Source: Algoriphagus sp. (lineage in GTDB: Bacteria > Bacteroidota > Bacteroidia > Cytophagales > Cyclobacteriaceae). Taken from it: DNA of 64,000 nt. The first letter of the stretch is position 1; each line of letters starts with the position of its first letter. Below the pieces are notes generated by a model that did not search any database, was not told the origin of the DNA, and saw only the letters and a program-made list of their open reading frames with translations. Both the position numbers and the translations under genes were made by a program. The stretch covers positions 1 to 64,000 of the forward strand of contig JAQSDM010000011.1 in assembly GCA_029945945.1 (NCBI GenBank). The letters run 5' to 3'. Shown one piece after another: positions 44,135 through 54,082 of the stretch.

Positions 44135-44950
44135 TTATAAATCTTTGAATTTCTCCATGATATCTTCCGAAATCCCGGTGAAGGAATATCCCCCGTCGTG
44201 GAAAAGGTTTTGCATGGTCACAAGTCGTGTATAATCGGAGAACATGGTTACAATATATTCTGCACAAGCCTCCGCCGAAGCGTTGCCGAGCGGAGAAAGA
44301 GAGTCTGCGAAATTATAGAAGGAGTCAAATCCTCCGATTCCTGTTCCTGCAGTTGTTTTGGTTGGAGACTGAGAAATAGTGTTTACACGAACTTTCTTCA
44401 GCTTACCGAATCTGTATCCGTAACCTCTTGCGATGCTTTCCAGCAAAGCTTTGGCATCAGCCATATCGGTGTAAAAAGGAAATACCCGCTGAGCTGCGAT
44501 GTAGGAAAGTCCAATGATGGATCCCCATTCATTCATGGCATCCTGCTTTTCAGCCACCTGCATCATCTTATGGAAAGAAATCGCAGATACATCATATGAT
44601 TTCATTGCCCAGTCATAATTCAGATCACCATAAGATCTGCCTTTTCTGATATTTGGAGACATCCCGATAGAATGCAACAAGAAGTCAAAGTTACCTCCAA
44701 GGTATTCTTTAGCCTCTGTGTAAAGCTTCTCAATATCTTCCAGACTAGTAGCATCTGCCGGGATTACGATGGTATTACATTCTTGAGCGAGTTCATTGAT
44801 TGCTCCCATTCTCATGGCGATTGGGGCATTGGTAAGGACGAATTTCGCTCCTTGCTCTTTGGCTTTCAGGGCGGTTTTCCAGGCGATGGAATTCTCATCC
44901 AGCGCTCCTGTGATGATGCCCACTTTTCCTTTCAGCAAATTTTCTGGCAT
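44135..44950 (-). CDS. fabI: Enoyl-[acyl-carrier-protein] reductase FabI
   Basis: A 271-aa NADH-dependent reductase of the last step in fatty acid elongation. The N-terminal dinucleotide motif (GIITGALDENSIAWKTA) is the divergent FabI form, NAPIAMRMG follows, and the catalytic Tyr-x6-Lys appears in FYTDMADAK, with SPTKTTAGTGIGGFD in the substrate loop. Length and motifs fit Bacteroidota FabI. It is transcribed alone, with recN next on the same strand 86 bp upstream. Confidence 0.94.
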   Translation of the reverse strand: MPENLLKGKVGIITGALDENSIAWKTALKAKEQGAKFVLTNAPIAMRMGAINELAQECNTIVIPADATSLEDIEKLYTEAKEYLGGNFDFLLHSIGMSPNIRKGRSYGDLNYDWAMKSYDVSAISFHKMMQVAEKQDAMNEWGSIIGLSYIAAQRVFPFYTDMADAKALLESIARGYGYRFGKLKKVRVNTISQSPTKTTAGTGIGGFDSFYNFADSLSPLGNASAEACAEYIVTMFSDYTRLVTMQNLFHDGGYSFTGISEDIMEKFKDL

Positions 44951-45036
44951 ATAGCTATTGGGTTGTTTCTAAAATGATCGCGTAAAAATAGGGAAAATTT
45001 ATGATTCCGGACTTTCCTTTGCTACTTGAAGGGGAT

Positions 45037-46689
45037 TTACCTGCGAAGTAGCTCTCTGGCGCTTTCCAAAGCAGAAGCGGATGGAGTTGCGCCGGCAATC
45101 ATTTTGGCAAGCTCTTGGATCCGGCCTTCTTCTTCCAGCAACTTGATTTTGCTGACAGTCTTTTCAGATGAATTATCCTTGTAAACGAAGTAATGCAGAT
45201 CACCCTGTCCGGCAACTTGTGGCAAATGGGTGATACAAATAACCTGGTGGTTCTGAGAAATTTCTTTCATCATTCGTACCATTTGAAGTGCTACTTCTCC
45301 GGAAATACCAGTATCGATCTCATCAAAAATCAAAGTGGGTAAGGCCATTTTATCTGCCATCAAATATTTGATCGCAAAAAGCAACCTGGAGAATTCACCG
45401 CCTGAAGCCACTTTTTTAATAGGCTGAGGAGAGGATCCTTTATTAGCTGAGAAAAGCAACTCGATCTCATCCATTCCTCCCGGATTTGGTTCCGTTGATT
45501 TATGCTCGACTACCAGTTTGGCATTTTCCATACCCAGCCCGGCGAGAAGTTTTTCCAGGGATTTTTGAAAATCCGGGAAGCTGGCTATTCGAAGTTTTCG
45601 GAGCTTTTGTCCGGATTCCAATACTTTCTTTTCATCTTGATCCAGTGTGGATTTCGCTTTCACTAGCGTTTCATCCAAGTTTTGAAACTGAAACACTTTG
45701 TCTGCCAACTCAGCTTCCAAAGCCATCAATTCCTCAACTGAGTTTAATCCATGCTTCTTTTGAAGCTGGTAAATCTTACTCAAACGCTCACGAATTCCTT
45801 CCAGCTTTTCAAAATCAACTTCAATTCCACTTTCTTCGTCAGCCAGGGTATCGGTCAGATCCTTTATCTCAATTAATGAACTTTGGAATCGCTCACGTAA
45901 AGCCTGAAACTTATGAGCTAATCGTTCAAGCGACTGCATTCCATGCTGAATCTGAGCCATCCCCTGAAGTACCCCAAATTGCTCATCCTGAAACAGGTTA
46001 AGCATCTCATTGATTTTCAATTTGATTTCCTCGGCATTTTCAAGGACTTCCTGGGTAGATTCAAGTTCAGGTTGCTCTCCTGCCTGAAGACTCAGCGCAC
46101 TTAATTCATCAAGTTGAAATTGGTTGAAATCAGCTTCCTTTTGTAATTCATGTGCTTTTTGCTTGATTTCAAGATAGGCTTTCTGGCTTTTCTTGAAGCT
46201 CTTAAAGTCCGTTCGGTATTGCTTGAGTTCTTCCTGGGTTCTGGCAAAAGCATCTATCAGACCGAGCTGATAACTGCCCTCTCCCAGTTGTAAAGTATCG
46301 TGCTGGGAATGCACGTCCATCAGGTATGTTCCCAATGTTTTCAGGGTGTCCAACAGTACCGGCGTATCATTGACAAATGAGCGGGATTTTCCACCGGGAC
46401 TGATTTCCCTTCGGATGATGCATGTCGGGTCAAAATCAAGTTCTTCACTTTCGAAGAAATCCTTTAACCCATATTCACCAATCTCAAAGACTCCTTCGAT
46501 GACGCATTTTTTTTCCTCATGAAGCAGGACTTTGGTATCTGCACGATTTCCAAGCAACATTCCTACCGCTCCCAGCATGATTGATTTTCCGGCACCAGTT
46601 TCACCAGTAATCATGCTCAGACCTTTACTTGGCTGCATGAGAAGTTGATCAATCAGGGCATAATTTGAAATGCTGAGGGACTTAAGCAT
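45037..46689 (-). CDS. recN: DNA repair protein RecN
   Basis: A 550-aa SMC-like ATPase of double-strand-break repair. Walker A ITGETGAGKSIMLGA is near residues 28-42, two coiled-coil arms fill the centre (about 160-370), the signature KKVASGGEFSRLLFA is near 430 and Walker B LPTLIFDEIDTGISG near 465. First of a likely gene string running from bamD to recN (bamD, rpoZ, coaBC, porD, recN, transcribed leftward), an order conserved in Bacteroidota. Confidence 0.95.
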   Translation of the reverse strand: MLKSLSISNYALIDQLLMQPSKGLSMITGETGAGKSIMLGAVGMLLGNRADTKVLLHEEKKCVIEGVFEIGEYGLKDFFESEELDFDPTCIIRREISPGGKSRSFVNDTPVLLDTLKTLGTYLMDVHSQHDTLQLGEGSYQLGLIDAFARTQEELKQYRTDFKSFKKSQKAYLEIKQKAHELQKEADFNQFQLDELSALSLQAGEQPELESTQEVLENAEEIKLKINEMLNLFQDEQFGVLQGMAQIQHGMQSLERLAHKFQALRERFQSSLIEIKDLTDTLADEESGIEVDFEKLEGIRERLSKIYQLQKKHGLNSVEELMALEAELADKVFQFQNLDETLVKAKSTLDQDEKKVLESGQKLRKLRIASFPDFQKSLEKLLAGLGMENAKLVVEHKSTEPNPGGMDEIELLFSANKGSSPQPIKKVASGGEFSRLLFAIKYLMADKMALPTLIFDEIDTGISGEVALQMVRMMKEISQNHQVICITHLPQVAGQGDLHYFVYKDNSSEKTVSKIKLLEEEGRIQELAKMIAGATPSASALESARELLRR

Positions 46690-46730
46690 GAATATGTATT
46701 AGAGGCGGGACAAATCTAAAAAAATAGAGG

Positions 46731-47633
46731 CTAGCTTTTCAGGAGCTCATTGTACTTTCTGGCATTATTTGGATCCACTTCCAATAATAATTTCACTGCC
46801 TCAGTACGCAACTCCAGGGAAGCGTTCATCAAAACCTTAGAAATTTCATCACTTTTTGCATCAATGAATGAAATTGTAAAAATTCCATTTGGCTGAGTTT
46901 TATTGGCTTCCGAAACCAGTCTTATTGCTTGGACCATATTTTCATAGGCCGTATCCGGATCAGACTGGAGAATATCCAACCCTTGTCTGTGGTATAAATA
47001 ATAGGCCTCCCTTATAGTGGAAAAAACAGAAGAAGTATAAATGTCATTGATCAACCAATAGCGATTTCGTCGGTCAGAAGTACTCTGTATCCATCCCGGA
47101 CGGCCGGATTGCTGAGCATTGTTAACAATATCATTTGCAACCTCAAAAAAATCATCTCCTCCTTTACTTGCAAAAGTATCATAGTCAAGCCCAAGCGCAA
47201 TATGTGCGTAAAATGCCAGCAGTGAACTTATATTATTCAGATAGGTGAATCTGTTGAACTCCAATGGATAAGATTCGATGTATTCAAAATTCCAGTTTCG
47301 ATCCACAAAATTAAAAACCAGAGACTCGTAATTGGTCCCATAAATTGGGCGAACAGTCTGAATCTGTACGGTAGCTTCGTAATACCCAACCTGAGGAACG
47401 TCATTGATGGTAATCAGGAGGTTCCCTTTTATTCTTTCTTCCGGACGAAACTCATCCGTCGTCCAGGACCGTCCGTTGAGAAATTGCTCAAAGCTGGTTT
47501 TCATCTGATTGAAAACATCAGTGTTTTGAATCCTTGCTCTGTCGCTGTTGATAATTACTGTGAAGTTGAGTTCCTGCGAAAACCCAGCCTGAATAAGGCA
47601 GAAAAGCAAAAACGTGAATAGCCATTTCTTCAT
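46731..47633 (-). CDS. porD: DUF4835 protein, type IX secretion protein PorD-like
   Basis: A 300-aa exported protein with signal peptide (MKKWLFTFLLFCLIQAGFSQ), then NFTVIINSDRARIQNTDVFNQM, QTVRPIYGTNYESLVFNFVDRNW and FYAHIALGLDYDTFASKGG, all hallmarks of the DUF4835 family, which is annotated PorD of the type IX secretion system. It lies between coaBC and recN, the usual place in Bacteroidota. Its detailed role in secretion is not settled; the PorD name depends on the family assignment. Confidence 0.82.
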   Translation of the reverse strand: MKKWLFTFLLFCLIQAGFSQELNFTVIINSDRARIQNTDVFNQMKTSFEQFLNGRSWTTDEFRPEERIKGNLLITINDVPQVGYYEATVQIQTVRPIYGTNYESLVFNFVDRNWNFEYIESYPLEFNRFTYLNNISSLLAFYAHIALGLDYDTFASKGGDDFFEVANDIVNNAQQSGRPGWIQSTSDRRNRYWLINDIYTSSVFSTIREAYYLYHRQGLDILQSDPDTAYENMVQAIRLVSEANKTQPNGIFTISFIDAKSDEISKVLMNASLELRTEAVKLLLEVDPNNARKYNELLKS

Positions 47634-47661
47634 ACGTCTAAAAATAGGGATTTATCCAAGC

Positions 47662-48870
47662 TCAAACCGATACCGGTACTAATTTGATTTGATCGAGGAT
47701 CAAATCCGCAATCTGATTTTTTGGAGCGATCGCTGACTGGACAGTTGGACCTGAACGATGAAAAATTTGAACCTTGTTCGTATCTAACTGAAATCCAGCT
47801 CCCGCCTCCCTCATCGAATTAAGAACTATCAGGTCAAAATTCTTCTTTGCAAGCTTTGATTGAGCATTTTCAGATTCGTTTTCGGTTTCCAAAGCAAACC
47901 CAACATGAATCTGATTGAGCTTTTTTTCCAACCCCAAGGTAAACGCGATGTCTACGTTTTTGACTAAATGAATTGCTAATACAGCATCGCTCTTTTTGAT
48001 TTTTTCAGGAGCCACTTCAGCCGGAGCATAATCCGCTATAGCTGCAGCGAAAACACAAATGTCCATTTTAGGGTGCAAGGCTTTAGCAGCTTCAAACATT
48101 TCCTTTGCAGATCTGACATCCTTCCAATGAAAAGACTCTTTTTTAACTTCAAGGGAAATCGGACCGGAAACGACAAAGACTTCTGCACCTCTTTCTCGAA
48201 ATGCTTCAGCCAGCGCATAGCCCATTTTCCCGCTTGAATGATTGCTGATGAATCGAACAGGGTCAAGCGCTTCCTGAGTTGGACCCATCGTGATCAGGAC
48301 TTTCTTTCCTTTGAAATCCAGGTTTTTGGAGAAAAACTCCTCCACTTTTCCGAGAATATTTTCCGGCTCCATCATTCGTCCCTGACCGGAAAGTCCGCTA
48401 GCCAATTCTCCGGTTTCAGCGGCCAAAATCAGATTCCCAAAAGAAATTAATCGCTTTAGATTTTCTCTGACGGATGGATGTTGATACATATCAAGGTCCA
48501 TTGCCGGAGCGATCATCACAGGGCATCTTGCGGAAAGGAAAGTAGCCGATAAGAGATTATCACAAATCCCATTTGCAAACTTGGCCAGGGTGTTTGCACT
48601 GATTGGGGCCACCAAAAATAAATCAGCCCAAAGGCCTAATTCAACATGATTATTCCAAACTCCCGTTTCATCCTTTTGGAATTTACTTAAAACCGGCCGT
48701 TTTGATAAAGTCGCCAAGGTGAGCGGGGTAATAAAATCAAAAGCAGAAGCGCTCATAATGATTTGCACTTCTGCTCCTGCTTTAACTAATAATCGGGTAA
48801 GAAAAGCACTCTTGTAAGCGGCTATACTGCCGGTAACTCCAAGTAAAATCCTTTTACCCTTGAGGCTCAT
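47662..48870 (-). CDS. coaBC: Bifunctional phosphopantothenoylcysteine decarboxylase/synthetase CoaBC
   Basis: A 402-aa enzyme of coenzyme A synthesis. The N-terminal CoaC flavoprotein part has GVTGSIAAYKSA, the active-site His in WNNHVELG, PISANTLAKFANGICDNL and APAMDLDMY. The C-terminal CoaB part begins near residue 190 with KKVLITMGPTQEALDPVRFISN and SSGKMGYALAEAF. It begins 3 bp after the rpoZ gene, so the two are co-transcribed; porD follows. Confidence 0.96.
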   Translation of the reverse strand: MSLKGKRILLGVTGSIAAYKSAFLTRLLVKAGAEVQIIMSASAFDFITPLTLATLSKRPVLSKFQKDETGVWNNHVELGLWADLFLVAPISANTLAKFANGICDNLLSATFLSARCPVMIAPAMDLDMYQHPSVRENLKRLISFGNLILAAETGELASGLSGQGRMMEPENILGKVEEFFSKNLDFKGKKVLITMGPTQEALDPVRFISNHSSGKMGYALAEAFRERGAEVFVVSGPISLEVKKESFHWKDVRSAKEMFEAAKALHPKMDICVFAAAIADYAPAEVAPEKIKKSDAVLAIHLVKNVDIAFTLGLEKKLNQIHVGFALETENESENAQSKLAKKNFDLIVLNSMREAGAGFQLDTNKVQIFHRSGPTVQSAIAPKNQIADLILDQIKLVPVSV

Positions 48871-48873
48871 ATG

Positions 48874-49188
48874 TTACTCTTCTGTTTCTTTTGCCGGATA
48901 TCTATGGTAAACTTTACCTTCCATAAACTCCTCTAGTCCAAGGGTAGATGGTTTTGGCATTCTCTCATAGAATTTTGAAATCTCGATTTGCTCTTTGTTT
49001 TCAAAAACTTCCTCAAGATTGTCAACTGTAGATGCAAATTCCGAAAGCTTATTATTCAATTCTTCTTTCAAAGTAGTTGAAATCTGCTTTGCACGCTGAC
49101 CTGCTACATGAAGTGACTCATAGATGTTACCGGTCTTTTCCGCGATTTTATCCAGGTCACGAGTGATGATGGAGGGATTAGTAGCCAT
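48874..49188 (-). CDS. rpoZ: RNA polymerase omega subunit
   Basis: A 104-aa omega-type protein, in the Bacteroidota form: SIITRDLDKIAEKTGNIYES followed by VAGQRAKQISTTLKEELNNKL, the helical segment that holds the beta-prime C-terminus. Lies between bamD and coaBC, the usual arrangement for this phylum and similar to rpoZ-coaBC neighbours in other bacteria. Confidence 0.9.
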   Translation of the reverse strand: MATNPSIITRDLDKIAEKTGNIYESLHVAGQRAKQISTTLKEELNNKLSEFASTVDNLEEVFENKEQIEISKFYERMPKPSTLGLEEFMEGKVYHRYPAKETEE

Positions 49189-49219
49189 ATTCGATTTAGA
49201 TTATGTTTCTATTTATTGA

Positions 49220-50116
49220 TTAATTATCCACCGGTTTGGCAGAAATAATGGTAGCATTTTGAGCAGCCAAACGGTCTGCAATTTCTTTCTTCAATTTCTG
49301 ATGCTCTGCAAGCTCTTCTCTGGTCTCAATTTCGTAGTCTTTTACTTTTCCGGTAAAACCACTTGTAGGATACCTTTGATAGAAATTACTTGCAAATTTC
49401 AACGCATCATTCAATCGCTCTTCTTTCTTGGAATATGCGCTATTCTTGGCATAACCAGTCCCAACTTCTACTAATTTATAAGCCAATTCCTCATTGTATT
49501 TGCTCTCAGGAAAATCCTTTGTGAAATTCTGAAAGTTAATAATACAAGCTCGGTAGAAGTCACCTGGATATAAGCCATCTTTCAATCTGTAGTACATGGA
49601 AGATTCCTGATAAGCCTTTTCTTCAAATCTTGTCTGAAGATCTGTCAGCATTCCCATAGCTCTCTCGTAGCTCGCTGATCCGGGGAATACAGTAACAAAC
49701 TGCTGTATAGCACTAACCGCTTCCTGACTGCTTTGCTGATCAAGATTAAAATCCGGAGCGTCCAAATACAAGGAATATGCGTTCATGAAGAGAGCTTCCT
49801 CAGCTAATGGACTTCTGTTATAAGTCCTGTAGAAAGTACTGAAGTAACCAGCTGCCTCAATGTACCGTTTGGTTTTGAAGTGACAGTTAGCATAGTTGTA
49901 GTCAGCCAATTCCGCTTTTTCACTTCCGCGGATTACAGGAAGCACTTTATCATAAAGGATGATCGCTTTATTATACTCTCCGGACTGGTAATAGCTATTA
50001 GCCCCAGCGTATAGCTCTTCCCAGTTGGTGCTTTTCTCCAATTTATTGAAAGGACCACAGGAACCCAAAGCCAACGAAATCAGAAGAATAAGGATGAATT
50101 GTACGCGCATGTTCAT
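49220..50116 (-). CDS. bamD: Outer membrane protein assembly factor BamD
   Basis: A 298-aa lipoprotein of the BAM complex. The start ATG at 50116 (or 50110) gives MRVQFILILLISLALGSC, lipobox LGSC. Five TPR-like repeats follow (NWEELYAGANSYYQSGEYNKAIILYDKV, AELADYNYANCHFKTKRYIEA and so on), with the typical RYPTSGFTGKVKDYEIETREEL near the C-terminus. The longer frame starts with a TTG at 50122. Transcribed with rpoZ (31-bp gap). Confidence 0.93.
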   Translation of the reverse strand: MNMRVQFILILLISLALGSCGPFNKLEKSTNWEELYAGANSYYQSGEYNKAIILYDKVLPVIRGSEKAELADYNYANCHFKTKRYIEAAGYFSTFYRTYNRSPLAEEALFMNAYSLYLDAPDFNLDQQSSQEAVSAIQQFVTVFPGSASYERAMGMLTDLQTRFEEKAYQESSMYYRLKDGLYPGDFYRACIINFQNFTKDFPESKYNEELAYKLVEVGTGYAKNSAYSKKEERLNDALKFASNFYQRYPTSGFTGKVKDYEIETREELAEHQKLKKEIADRLAAQNATIISAKPVDN

Positions 50117-50183
50117 TTTCAAGACCGCAAATATACGGGATAATTATTCGGATTCAAATGGAAAGGGAAAGGTCTGAGCAGGC

Positions 50184-50900
50184 TTACTTCTTGATTTGGA
50201 GCTTCTTGGTAACAATGTTTTTATTGTCCAGAAAAAGCGTGTAGAAATAAATTCCTTCTTTGAACTCAGACACATTGATCGAAAGGGAACTTCTTTCAGG
50301 ATCTAATTCATATTCAGCTATAGGATTACCAATAAAGCTATTAATTGTGATTTTCGCTTTTACTTTAGGGTTTTTGAACTGATAATCAAGCTGAGCTATT
50401 CGGCTGCTTGGATTAGGATAAACGTCACTAAGCTTAATTTCCTTATAGTCAAACTCATCAATTTTCGTATTAGGATTCGAAACGCTGTACCTGGCTTCAA
50501 CCATAAATGTTTCCCTGATATTCTCTGCATTTACGAAAAACAGATCAAAACTGCCCATCGTCTCCACAATCCCCATCTCAAACTCAAGGTACAAATCAGT
50601 TACAATTTCGCCGGGCGCGAGAGTTAGTTTGATTTTGGATAGATCTCTCTTGGAATCAAAGCACTGTTCTCCAATACAGATTTTTACTTTTTGGGAGGAG
50701 CCTACGCTTCCCCGGAGATTTTTAAGCAAATAAGTTTTAGACTGATTGCTTTCGTTTTGGAGAATGATTGATTTTCGCTGTGAAGAGCCTAAATCTCCTG
50801 AAAACTGAAGGTCTTCACTAAGCACACGAATTTGCTGAGCTTCCGTAATGATCGGGAGAAACAGCCAAAGCCATGTAAAAAATAGTAATAACCGTTTCAT
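50184..50900 (-). CDS. Secreted protein with type IX C-terminal sorting domain
   Basis: A 238-aa protein: signal peptide (MKRLLLFFTWLWLFLPIITEAQ), an Ig/PapD-like beta domain with a CIGEQC pair (about 75-80), and a C-terminal T9SS type A sorting domain from VYPNPSS to KEGIYFYTLFLDNKNIVTKKLQIKK. The sorting domain would target it for export and anchoring on the cell surface through the type IX pathway. The N-terminal domain resembles the COG1470-like or PapD-like beta folds; its ligand is unknown. It sits near porD and bamD but is separated by 67 bp from bamD. Confidence 0.85.
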   Translation of the reverse strand: MKRLLLFFTWLWLFLPIITEAQQIRVLSEDLQFSGDLGSSQRKSIILQNESNQSKTYLLKNLRGSVGSSQKVKICIGEQCFDSKRDLSKIKLTLAPGEIVTDLYLEFEMGIVETMGSFDLFFVNAENIRETFMVEARYSVSNPNTKIDEFDYKEIKLSDVYPNPSSRIAQLDYQFKNPKVKAKITINSFIGNPIAEYELDPERSSLSINVSEFKEGIYFYTLFLDNKNIVTKKLQIKK

Positions 50901-50994
50901 GTAAAATTTTGATCAATAAGCGATTCAGTTGTTTTAACTGTACTCAATATACGTACAAAAATAAGTCATTAGACATCCCGAAATAGAAAAATGC

Positions 50995-51012
50995 GGTTAA
51001 TTGTTGTTAACC
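50995..51012 (-). terminator. Possible terminator after the OstA-like gene
   Basis: A 6-bp stem GGTTAA / TTAACC with loop TTGTTG, flanked by T and A runs on both sides, 28 bp past the stop codon. Short stem, so confidence is limited. Confidence 0.45.
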
Positions 51013-51040
51013 TTTTTAGAATTTTTTCAGCGCTTGCTCG

Positions 51041-52711
51041 TTAGGTTCCGACCGTGTCTTTGATGACTGGTTTCAAAACCTTTTTTTGTAATGGCAAACT
51101 GCTTTTTTGAAGTTCTTTTTGGATTTCTTCGTCCGTTGGAGGTGATATTTTTGCGTCCGGAACGTCAAAAAGATTTTTTGCTTCGGGATCAATTTCTTCA
51201 GGTTTTCTCCAGGCATTAATGGTTTCCATTCCCGGTTTTTCTTCAATCCTCCATCTAAACCCTTCTAATCTCGAGTTTTCCTCCGTCAGTTTTTGTACAG
51301 GAGTAAATTTGCCATCCGGCTTGATTCCGTAAGTAACTCGACGGATAGCACCGTCTTCAAAGTTAAGCTTAATATTGGCGCTGAGTGTCCTATTGACTCC
51401 CTGAGTCAGTGTGTCTCCTTCCAAAGCAAAGTAAAGTGACTCCCCATTTCCGTCAATGTTCAAATGGCTGATCTTCCCTTCCTTGAAATATGCCATCATC
51501 GACCTTCCTTTCATTTGATTGAAATTAAAAATCGTGTCTTGGGTGATCACAAAAGCTTTGTCCTTCATATATACCCGATCCAGTTCCTCATTTGCCAAGA
51601 AGAAAATCATACTGTCCGCAGAAATCTGACTAGTTTGACTCCACATCACAGGGTCTTGAAACAATCGAATCGATGAATCAGAATAATTGTAAACCAATGA
51701 ATCCGCTAAACCGGAAAGGTCTGCTTTGACCAGATTGATTGATCGGAAAGCCAGTAAATATTTTGCGGAATCTCCTTCACTATCCTGCGATATCAGGGAA
51801 TCCGCCGTCACAAAAAGGGTGTCCTTTTCAAAATATTTTCGAACCAGCGCATTCCCGTGGACAAGACTATATTTTCGCTCTTCCCAGTATTGACCCACGT
51901 CTCCATAGACCTCAATCTCCCTTTCTTTATTGTAGACGCTTACATTTTCCTTTCCTTCGTAATACGCCTTCAGCTCATCATAAAAAAGTTGCTCGGCTTT
52001 CACCCGACTGGTTTCAGTTTCGACTATTCCCTCAAAGAATTGAAATTGTTTTTGTTGCGTGTTGTAAAAACTGCCCTTCTGAGCATCCAGTGTGTTTCCT
52101 TCTTTCGAAATCAAATTTGTAAGCCCTTTTGTTTCTGCAGTTTTTGGTACAGTCAGATAAATCAGGTGATCAGTTTTCATCGTGTAATCCGGGTTGATCA
52201 AGACAACTTCGTCTTGAAAGGTAATTCGCTCCAAATTGACCTCGTAAGTCCCCCGCTTGCTGGTCAGCACATTGATCGAATCAACTACTTTTCCATCATT
52301 GGTGTAATAAGCAATGTTTGAAGCGCGATCGTAATCCAAATTATCAGTGTAAAGAGTGGTTTTTTGATTTGTAAATACCACGTTGGTTCTCAGCTTGGCA
52401 ATTTTGGTGTTTCCATCGTATTCGGCGTAAGCGCTTCGGGTCTGAATCGGGTCTTCCTGATCCACGATCCGAACATCCCCAAACAGTCTTGCTTTGTTTG
52501 TCTCTCGGAAAAAATGAGCTGAATCACAGTAAATAATCGAGTTTTGATGCTTCATCTGCACCCCGCCTAATAGTCGCTCAAATCCTTCTGCACCTTCCAG
52601 CAAATCCGCCGACATAATCTCCAAAGTAGAAGATCCCTGACCGTTAGCCGTAAATGATACAGCGGAAAGACAAAGGAAAAAAATCAGAAAAACGGAAAGG
52701 ATAGATCTCAT
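51041..52711 (-). CDS. OstA-like (LptA/LptD N-terminal-type) periplasmic protein
   Basis: A 556-aa secreted protein with signal peptide and a series of OstA-type beta-jellyroll repeats: LLGGVQMKHQNSIIYCDSAHFFRETNKARLFGDVRI, TDNLDYDRASNIAYYTNDGKV and DGDVGQYWEERKYSLVHGNA-type strands, the pattern of LptA/LptD proteins that move lipopolysaccharide between membranes. The length is intermediate between LptA and LptD, and the C-terminus is a low-complexity Lys/Pro tail. Bacteroidota versions are usually called OstA-like. Divergent from tilS (48 bp). Confidence 0.87.
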   Translation of the reverse strand: MRSILSVFLIFFLCLSAVSFTANGQGSSTLEIMSADLLEGAEGFERLLGGVQMKHQNSIIYCDSAHFFRETNKARLFGDVRIVDQEDPIQTRSAYAEYDGNTKIAKLRTNVVFTNQKTTLYTDNLDYDRASNIAYYTNDGKVVDSINVLTSKRGTYEVNLERITFQDEVVLINPDYTMKTDHLIYLTVPKTAETKGLTNLISKEGNTLDAQKGSFYNTQQKQFQFFEGIVETETSRVKAEQLFYDELKAYYEGKENVSVYNKEREIEVYGDVGQYWEERKYSLVHGNALVRKYFEKDTLFVTADSLISQDSEGDSAKYLLAFRSINLVKADLSGLADSLVYNYSDSSIRLFQDPVMWSQTSQISADSMIFFLANEELDRVYMKDKAFVITQDTIFNFNQMKGRSMMAYFKEGKISHLNIDGNGESLYFALEGDTLTQGVNRTLSANIKLNFEDGAIRRVTYGIKPDGKFTPVQKLTEENSRLEGFRWRIEEKPGMETINAWRKPEEIDPEAKNLFDVPDAKISPPTDEEIQKELQKSSLPLQKKVLKPVIKDTVGT

Positions 52712-52759
52712 GATGGAACGAATGTGGGCAAAATTAGTAGAAAATGATATTTTTGATCA

Positions 52760-54079
52760 ATGATCGAAGCTTTTATCCAGCATATCCGGAGCAAGTCACT
52801 TTTGAATTCTGAGAAAACATACCTGTTGGCTTGCAGCGGAGGCTTGGATAGTATCTGCTTGGGCACTTTGCTGAATGAGACAAAAATCCCTTTTGAAGTC
52901 GCTCACGTCAACTTTAGGTTAAGAGAACAGGAGAGTGACGAAGACGAGGCTTTTGTCAGAAATTGGGCCAAATCGATTGGAAAGACTACTCATATCCTTC
53001 AACCCGAAACTATTTCTTTCGCCAGGGAAAATCAACTTTCCATCCAAATGGCTGCCCGGGAAATCCGGTACGATTGGTTTGATAAACTGAGAAATGAGCG
53101 GAACCTTGACGGAATTATTTTGGCACATCAGGAAGATGATCAGATGGAAACGATCTTCCTGAATCTCCTTCGAGGTACAGGCATAGAAGGCATATACGGG
53201 ATGGCGGAGCGTCGGGGTTGGCTCATCAGGCCGTTACTTCCATTTTCAAGAGCTGAAATTCTCGGTTTCGCGATTCAAAATGGCTTAATGTGGAGAGAGG
53301 ATAGCTCCAATATTAAAACCAATTACAAACGAAATAAACTTCGAATTCAAGCATTGCCGGCACTTTATGAGGTTGCAAAAGATGCAAAGTCAAACCTTCA
53401 GACCAGTTTTTCCAGGCTCAAAGACACAGGAAAAGCATTTACAACTTTATTCGAAATCTGGAAAAAAGAGCATATCAAACTTGAAGACGGTTTGCAGATT
53501 CTGCTGGTTTCCGAAATAACGACACTTCCCGGTGCTGCTTCATTGCTTTATTTTTGGCTACGTCCATATGGATTCAATCCTGGACAAAGCGCCGAAATTT
53601 TAGAGTCTTCAATACGGGGTGAAAGCGGAGCCATGTTCGAATCCTCCACTCATCTCCTGAATCTCGACAGAGATACTTTGATTCTTGCACCCAAATCCGC
53701 CACATTTGAACCTATTGAGATTGATTCAAACGAGCTGGAAATTTCTTTGCCCGAGGGAAAGTATGATTTACTCAAACTTGAGGGTCACATCGATCTGGAC
53801 AAAAATCCTCAAAATGCCATGCTGGACCTGGAGAGACTAAGTTTTCCTCTCGCCATCAGAACCTGGGAAGAAGGAGATCGCTTTATTCCTCTGGGAATGA
53901 AAAACAGTAAGAAAATCAGTGACTTTTTGATAGATTTGAAAATACCTCTTCTGAAGAAAAAAGGCGTCAAAGTGCTGGTTTCCGAAGGGGAAATAGCCTG
54001 GGTAATCGGATTAAGAGTGGCTGACTGGGCTAAATACACCGCGGCAACAAGGAGGATTTTATATTTAAAAAAGCGATAA
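52760..54079 (+). CDS. tilS: tRNA(Ile)-lysidine synthetase TilS
   Basis: A 439-aa enzyme forming lysidine at C34 of tRNA-Ile(CAU). The PP-loop ACSGGLDSICLGTLL (about 24-38) is the ATP site, followed by AHVNFRLREQESDEDEAFV and LAHQEDDQMETIFLNLLRGTG. The C-terminal domain has RTWEEGDRFIPLGMKNSKKISDFLIDLKIPL, the typical tRNA-binding part. Three bases separate its stop from the next start, so the two are co-transcribed. Confidence 0.95.
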   Translation: MIEAFIQHIRSKSLLNSEKTYLLACSGGLDSICLGTLLNETKIPFEVAHVNFRLREQESDEDEAFVRNWAKSIGKTTHILQPETISFARENQLSIQMAAREIRYDWFDKLRNERNLDGIILAHQEDDQMETIFLNLLRGTGIEGIYGMAERRGWLIRPLLPFSRAEILGFAIQNGLMWREDSSNIKTNYKRNKLRIQALPALYEVAKDAKSNLQTSFSRLKDTGKAFTTLFEIWKKEHIKLEDGLQILLVSEITTLPGAASLLYFWLRPYGFNPGQSAEILESSIRGESGAMFESSTHLLNLDRDTLILAPKSATFEPIEIDSNELEISLPEGKYDLLKLEGHIDLDKNPQNAMLDLERLSFPLAIRTWEEGDRFIPLGMKNSKKISDFLIDLKIPLLKKKGVKVLVSEGEIAWVIGLRVADWAKYTAATRRILYLKKR

Positions 54080-54082
54080 TTC